In this document: piece by piece, positions 58,050 through 64,000 of the stretch
How positions within the stretch are numbered: position 1 is the first letter of the stretch
Layout: each line of letters begins with the position of its first letter
Source: Timema cristinae
Lineage: Eukaryota; Arthropoda; Insecta; Phasmatodea; Timematidae
Direction: 5' to 3'
NCBI GenBank assembly: GCA_039000515.1
Contig: JBCFYV010009882.1
Coordinates: forward strand, 62,600,817 to 62,664,816
DNA: 64,000 nt
Program-made: the position numbers and the translations under genes
Notes under the pieces: model-generated
Told to the model about the DNA's origin: nothing
What the model saw: only the letters and a program-made list of their open reading frames with translations
Database searches by the model: none

Positions 58050-59440
58050 CTAAATCAATTGCGTGGCTATCTACTGAGTTAAGGGTCCCGGATTCCCGGC
58101 ATGGCCGAAAAAAATTTCATTGGTGAAATGTGGGTTTACCCTTTCACAGTGATGAATTAATGGCCGGGGACTGGATGTTGTACCTGTCCTAGTCTTAAGT
58201 TAGATATATAAGGCACATGAAGCTACGACAGATCTAGCAAGACGGCAGTAGAAATTATATAGCTTGAATAAAAAACTGGCCCATACCACAGGATGTAAAC
58301 AGTGATGGATATAAATAAAAAAGTACCTCAGACATGTAGTAATATGCTTTTAAAACAAAGGTATAACCCAAGTTTAAGTATTCCCTTGATAGAGTCAAAA
58401 CCTCATACTATATGGTGATTTTCCCAAAATAAATATTTAATTAAAACCACAATCCCCAGCACAATTACATTTATAGCTAACAATAGTAAATTACTAAACA
58501 TATATCAAGTATCTGTTGACACCTTGAGTCCAAGTTTCTATCTTAAAAATTAATTTCAAAAATTAAGGATATATCAATTTTAGAGATTACATAGTTATAA
58601 GCAAACAATTCCAAGCATTTTAAATAATTTGAGAAAAGCGAAAAATTTTGTTTTGCTGTCAACATGCAGATGATAGCTTGTATAATAAATTGATTTTATA
58701 TGTCAAGTATATGGTGGCCTTTAAAATAGTTTATACTAAAATGAGATGTAGTGGTTTTTATACACAAGGAGGAGCAATGTGAATGTTATCAAGTAATGGA
58801 CGTGTTTTTATTAGTGACAGTCTGGTGAAGAAACATGTTGAACACCACCTTTTTCTGATCTAAGCTCCATTTATATATATTTCTAAATAATGTGCTCTTT
58901 AATACAAATTAACTAACAAGAACACTTAAAACTGTTTGTATTTTGTCGGCTTATTAATGAACTGTACACTATTTTTGTTTGTATTACGTTAGCACATCTG
59001 ACTGTTGTGGTTCACTGCTCGACCATACACACACAGATACAGCTGCCACATCTTCCCCTGGCGGCAAAATCAAAAACACTGTTATCACCTAGGACGAAAC
59101 ACTGTTATTAAAACACTACTACCATATTAAAACATATTGAGGATATGTTCATTTGTTTATGAAAACTTTAAGGGTTTTTATAAGATTCTATAAAATCTGT
59201 TCGATAGTATATAATATATATTATATTATATACATTTTATCTAATCATAACATATACATAATAACATAATATAATATATATTTATATATGTAAGCTAATT
59301 AGCAAATCTTATCTTATAGTGTAAATTAATCAATAATACATATAATCTCAAAATAAAACATTTATTTTTAAGTCACATTTATGTTCTGAAGACATATTAC
59401 GTCAATTAAATATGAAAAGCACAGGATTAAATGTTATGAT
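58050..59440. other. Mostly AT-rich, unassigned GC-richer part at 58080-58190
   Basis: GGTCCCGGATTCCCGGCATG and AATTAATGGCCGGGGACTGG at 58080-58175 look like part of a repeat, but I could not place them in a family. TA-rich DNA at 59205-59290. Confidence 0.3.
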
Positions 59441-59517
59441 GATCTAATATTGTTTGCTGGTGACGGGCAGGTCCAGGCTCACATCTTCCCTTGGTATTTT
59501 TTACTAATTGATTTACT

Positions 59518-59763
59518 ACTTTACCACCACGCACTACCCGTTAAACTTCTACGTGTATGTGCTAATTATTATAGTGTGTTATGGATGAGAGAGGTTGAAT
59601 TTAGAGTAAGTGTAACCACATTTTCTTTGGAGGGAGAGTGTAAAAACATCAAGGAAAAATCCCCCTCAGTATACCCGTTCGGTATTAGAACCCAGAACTC
59701 CCAATTCTAGGCAGTATAATATATTTCGGAAGTGACGCCTTAGATCACGCAGCCACCACAGGG
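59518..59763 (-). mobile_element. SINE family A, subtype A2
   Basis: Reversed tail TACTTTACCACCACGCACTA, body GGAGGGAGAGTGTAAAAACA, reversed box B GGTATTAGAACCCAGAACTC, head GTGACGCCTTAGATCACGCA ending GCCACCACAGGG. Confidence 0.8.
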
Positions 59764-59867
59764 AGTTTTACTACATTAAAGAAATTAAAAGTCCGTGTGG
59801 CCTAGACAGATGGTAAGACGTTGCACAATAAGAAATAAACCTTTGTTAAGAGCATAATATAATGAGT

Positions 59868-60362
59868 CAGGGTGGGCTAACAATTTTCATCCCGGCAAAA
59901 TCCAACTATCAGGTTGCACCGTGGGCCTTTAATAAGTTTAAAAAATTACTAATTAGATTATATATATAATCTAATTAGTAATTTTTTAAACTTATTAAAG
60001 GCCTACGAACAACAATTAAGAAACAATTTGTTTTTAGTATTTATGTATCAATAATGGCATTTTTTTTCTATAATCTTCAATAAACATGCTTGGCACTAAA
60101 ATTTTGAATCTCCTAAAAAGTATTATAAAATTTAAAAGTCACACACTTTCAAAAAAAAACCTAGCATTATTAATATAATACCAATAAGTATCTTTACCTA
60201 TCAAACAAACGTACGATAAAATTTATAAGGACCATTTTTAAATACATAATTTTGTTAGAGTCATTAGCTATTTCACATCTACGCGTACATCTGAGGATTT
60301 CTTTTTAATTTTCTTCCAGGGCACATTTTCAGTAAGTGCGGGCCGCCATTTGGCCCACACTG
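59868..60362. mobile_element. Non-autonomous hAT-like element with 8-bp duplication
   Basis: Left end CAGGGTGGGCTAACA. The right-end complement is CAGTGTGGGCCAAATGGCGG. The 8-bp flanks taatgagt (59860-59867) and taataagt (60363-60370) differ at one base. GGCCCGC-type subterminal strings fit hAT. The 495-bp interior is non-coding and contains the palindrome at 59924-60003. Confidence 0.7.
59924..60003. repeat. 80-bp palindrome inside a hAT-like element
   Basis: GGCCTTTAATAAGTTTAAAA... reads the same on both strands around a TATA centre at 59963/59964, with no loop. Confidence 0.93.
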
Positions 60363-60789
60363 TAATAAGTAAAGATATATACTCATTCCAATTTAGCACT
60401 TGTAGTATGATTCACAAACAGGTATATAATATACACCGACTTACTTGGAATAGTAATGGCCTTCCAAACGATGAACCTGGAGCTTGATTCGCGATTATTT
60501 TTACTTTTGTCCAATTAAATCTATGCTTAAAATGCAACCCATGATTTTAAATAAAACATGTAGGTAATATAATGCTACACCTTATCGTTTAGTTATTAAA
60601 CTCAGTAGTATGTATCAATCCAAACAGTGATACTCGGTACAAAATATGTCAATATGTAAATTTTTTACACAAAATATTGATGTCAATTATTCAATATAAA
60701 GCCACAATGTATATATTTCTTAAATTATAGGTATGGTCCATAGTAAATATTTGTTTTTATAATTTACCTAATTATTAATATTTCAAATA

Positions 60790-61040
60790 AGCTGCATAAG
60801 TGGCCACGTAGTATAAGGTGCTACATTCGCAGTAGACAAGACTGCCACTGACGAGGAGATCGAGGTTCGAGTCTCGTTCTAGTGTATTGATGGTGGTTTC
60901 TTTAAACTGATTTTTAACCCTCCCTCCACACAAATATGGGTAGAATTCCTATAAATATAATCTACCTAATCCCTTAAACCATTAGCGTAATTAGTACATA
61001 AGCGTATAACCCAAATGGTTAGTAAGACGCTGTGCTAGTT
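60790..61040 (+). mobile_element. SINE family A, subtype A2, well preserved
   Basis: Head AAGTGGCCACGTAGTATAAG, box B GAGGTTCGAGTCTCG, body TTTTTAACCCTCCCTCCACA, tail TTAGTAAGACGCTGTGCTAG, followed by a TA run. Confidence 0.9.
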
Positions 61041-61489
61041 TATATATATATATATAAGATTTCAAGTAATGCTTAGCTTATATATAAACAAAGTATAAAA
61101 TAAATTGTGTTGTAGAAAAAATTCAAAAATGTCTGTTAATATACTATAATATAATCCTTGTAAATGAAACACTTCTGCCTGTATCGTTTTGGTGGATCCT
61201 TACAGACGCTATACCTAAACTATGGCATCAGCTTGAATGCATTTCATTGGATTTTTATGTATAAGTTGGAACTATTTATTTTACGAGTAAAATCGGTCTT
61301 GTCTATTTTAATTGGACATGTAACTCCTTTCAAGCGTGTTTTATATGAAGTGAAATATAATGTAAACTGGGTCTAACACGTCGCCAAAGCTAATGTACCA
61401 TTCGTAGAAAAGACTTCCCTTTAATAAAGTTCCATTGAAATAATGTTTCACTATTAGGTAAAATAACCTCTCACAGAACAGGTTGAGCT

Positions 61490-61690
61490 TGCTTTTCGTT
61501 ATTTATTAGTACCAAATTGATCATGACACTAGACAACACCAGCAAGCGACATGGTCGCTCTATGAATCACGCGACAGAGAAGGGACAAGATGCTGCTTGG
61601 AGAAACGGACCATAAATCAAGGTATCTTGCCGAGGTTGAGCCTCTTTGAGGAATACCGCACTACGGTCACGTGACATTTAAACCGGCTAC
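61490..61690. other. GC-richer block with CACGTG
   Basis: Contains GGTCACGTGACATTT (a palindromic E-box) and several CG dinucleotides. It could be a regulatory block or an exon; no frame or element was identified. Confidence 0.2.
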
Positions 61691-61869
61691 AAAATGTATC
61701 AAACAAACCACAATACAGTTTAAGCTATGTTCAAATTTAAAGATAAGTTAAAATTGGGGGAGTCTAGGATTTGTTATAAAGACCAACAAGTCCATTCTTT
61801 CAGGTTTTAAACCTAGTTCATTCTCTTTATTAGGTATGTGAATTAAAAGTCTTTCTCGACGAGTTTAGA

Positions 61870-62060
61870 TGGATTGTTGATGACGCGGTGGTAATTTTTA
61901 TAATCCTGGTTAGATGTACTGAGAGTGGATATACCTAAACATGTATCCACGCTTTCCCCACAAAAATTAGTACAAGTTTCCTCTAGAACTCCAACTTCAT
62001 CATTCCTACTCAATCAGTGTAGGTAGCTATATGCCGGTAGTCAAAATTAGTGGTAAGAAT
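61870..62060 (+). mobile_element. Degenerate SINE, family A-like
   Basis: TTTTTATAATCCTGGTTAGA (box B region), TATCCACGCTTTCCCCACAA (body), AGTCAAAATTAGTGGTAAGA (tail). Confidence 0.5.
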
Positions 62061-62069
62061 AGTAATAAC

Positions 62070-62718
62070 AAAAAAATATAAAAGCAAATAATTACTCATA
62101 AGATGAGATTTATTAACCAGGGTAGAACTAGGATGTACTAAAATCGCAAGCTGAACATCTAAATGTATTTTCGGTGAGTTACAGTTGTCCTAATTGTACG
62201 ACTCGTCTGGGCTTGTTTTTGCTTGGTTCGGATGACCTAAATTAATTATTTCAATAAGGTACTTTAATTTTGTATTGAACTGTTATCTGTTTATCTGAAG
62301 TGCATTTTAAGGTCGATTCTCCACATAAGTGCGTGCCACCCAAATAGGTGAGGAGACGTAATGAGCCAAAATATATGTATCCATGAGGGTGCTCAGATGA
62401 CTCAAAAGACCTTCGACAATGGAATTTAGGAATTCCCTTTCACACAAAATATTTAAATTGAAATATGTGTTTCTTTAGTTTTTACTAATATTTTATTTTA
62501 AATGTGTACACTCCGTCTACCTTGAAATGTAGTAGTCTTACCGTAATGTATTAAACTATGGACCTGTCTTATAACTTATATCATAGTGGAAGCATGCAAG
62601 GTAAGTTTGCTACCTTAGATGGTAAACGAATAATAGAAGTTTTATTTCAATACTAAACAACATAAATCTTATCCTCCAAGGTCTAACAGCCTTTAAAAGT
62701 CCTGCGTTTGAAAAAAAT

Positions 62719-62720
<2 letters not shown>
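62070..62720. other. AT-rich stretch with no recognised feature
   Basis: Nothing recognised. Confidence 0.35.

Positions 62721-62724
<4 letters not shown>

Positions 62725-62780
<56 letters not shown>
62725..62780. repeat. (TA)n microsatellite
   Basis: A TA run of about 56 bp. Confidence 0.95.
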
Positions 62781-62782
<2 letters not shown>

Positions 62783-63059
62783 AGTACGTGTGTTGTAAGG
62801 ATGGTAATAGGGGTTGATTTAAAATTAGATGTTTAGTTGGTTGGGAACCCCACAGTTAGAGGGGCTTGTAGTAAACTGCCCCATTTTTACCTTCTATCGA
62901 GGAGGTAATTGTTCTCCATCATCTCAAACATTTGAAGCATTATTATAGTGTCCATGAGACCAATTTTACCAGTTTATATTGCATCCTTATAAAATATATA
63001 GTATCTTGACTTATTGGCCTTGAAACTGTTGTAGACAATATATACCCTTTCATTTATTT

Positions 63060-63290
63060 TTGATATTTTTTTGGACGAGGGGCACTGGCAGAACGACATC
63101 AAACCGTGTGTTGGCATTCAATCGATTTATGTTCACCTTTACGTATTTACATATAATTGATCTTCGGTTGTTAGGATGCTGCCGGCTTTTGGGTGAGGCA
63201 TTGACGCTATGGATGAGGATGGGAGTTTTATGGCTGTATTTGAACACTCCGAACAATCTCTGTGCTACTTGTATACCGCTTGAAAGACTG
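63060..63290 (-). CDS. Weak candidate coding exon
   Basis: On the minus strand an acceptor ATTCAATTACAG (ending about 63291) precedes an open frame reading GIQVAQRLFGVFKYSHKTPI and later NRLNANTRFDVVLPVPLVQK. AAG/GTGAAC at about 63139-63140 could be a donor; otherwise the frame runs to a stop near 63050. The plus strand is also open here, so strand and coding status are unsure. The segment is GC-richer than its flanks. No family is recognised. Confidence 0.25.
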
Positions 63291-63489
63291 TAATTGAATG
63301 ACTGCAGGAATAGCTGTTGAAAGGAGAGGAGGTATCTTAAGGCTTGACATGCACCTGGATTTTTATTTATTGCTTAAGTTGATGCGTGTTTCGCACAATT
63401 AAATAAATGGCGGATTTTTATTTTATAGAACGTTTTTACCATCGCTGCTCAAAAAATTGAGCTCACTGACTGACTTTCAAGAATATACA

Positions 63490-63627
63490 CTTTAGTTTAA
63501 TGGTAGTGTTGAGGTTTGAATCCCGGTTGGGTGGTTTTTTCTCAATCATTTCCCAACCCTACTTTATTTCCATTACCCCCCATTTGCAGTTTTAAAGTTC
63601 TAATAGCCTGGGTGAACAGGGAGACGT
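63490..63627 (+). mobile_element. Degenerate SINE, family A-like
   Basis: GTTTAATGGTAGTGTTGAGG (head), GAGGTTTGAATCCCGG (box B), a shortened body, and GGTGAACAGGGAGACG in the tail position. Confidence 0.55.
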
Positions 63628-63641
63628 GGGGGGGGGGGGGG
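63628..63641. repeat. Poly(G) tract
   Basis: About 14 consecutive G at the end of the SINE-like sequence. Confidence 0.9.
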
Positions 63642-64000
63642 TATATATGTATTAGATAGTTAATAAAGTTGCTTCCTCAAACCAGTAAAATCCCCACAAT
63701 GAGAAAAATATTTATATTTTATATCTCCTACGCTTTACTAAACACTATTTTCTCAAAATGATAAAATTAGGTGTTTAGTTTATATTATTATACATGTTAC
63801 AGCTAAGGCCTAAAATCAGCTACTTTGCCAAATAAATGAACTCTTCATACATTTGCCAGCTAATCCACCCAAAATCACGAAATATTGATGGGGGGAAACT
63901 TGAATTCGCTTTCTGGCTAGTCAAAGCCAAATTGACCACGACATTGTCCAAAGTAATGGGTAGTGTGAGATAAAACAACTTCAACATAACTTAACTTAGC

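Noticed and set aside
58800..58860. GAAACATGTT string resembling the 3' half of the ribozyme motif
   Set aside because: No helix II or CUGANGA-like core upstream.
59450..59710. Plus-strand 86-codon frame
   Set aside because: Entirely within or beside a reversed family A2 SINE.

Overview
The window looks like non-coding nuclear DNA of an invertebrate animal. It is strongly AT-rich, has no long open reading frame on either strand (the longest is about 107 codons and is not convincing), shows no bacterial gene packing, and carries dozens of tRNA-derived SINE copies, hAT-like and pogo-like DNA transposon remnants and long TA, TAA and CA microsatellites. A four-codon first coding exon behind a TATA box (18938-19064) resembles the start of an arthropod secreted or cuticular protein gene, so an arthropod is my best guess. 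I cannot name the species or exclude other invertebrates.

The dominant content is SINEs. Family A (about 27 copies, two head subtypes) and family B (four copies) have different tRNA-like heads but share a 3' tail, consensus TAGTAAGACGCGGTGCTAA followed by (TAA)n. This suggests both are copied by one LINE. A third tRNA-headed family C has one copy (32735-33045). Target-site duplications are readable for five of these copies.

DNA transposons form nested layers. An outer hAT-like element (2978-4316) contains an inner one (3229-4102). A family-A SINE is split by a hAT-like element (47559-48002). Another family-A SINE is split by a hAT-like element (39446-40366) that itself carries a young SINE (39562-39844). 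A compact hAT-like element with 8-bp duplications encloses an 80-bp palindrome (59868-60362). A pogo-like element lies at 23079-23780. Long inverted repeats occur at 940-1140, 5508-6232, 9249-9410, 30301-30529 and 49949-50113.

Less usual content: a very old satellite-like array at about 13300-16850 broken by two SINEs; a four-unit degenerate tandem repeat at 48165-48550; a decayed hammerhead-ribozyme-like motif at 7779-7820 with a weaker one at 26376-26414; and a three-copy interspersed repeat (21610, 27135, 43862).

Gene evidence is thin. The best candidates are the TATA/first exon at 18938-19064, a CpG-rich promoter-like block at 32100-32420, and short splice-flanked open segments at 90-386 (-), 46558-46765 (-), 49626-49833 (+) and 63060-63290 (-). 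None has a protein family I recognise. The window is probably intergenic or long-intron sequence crossed by a few small exons.
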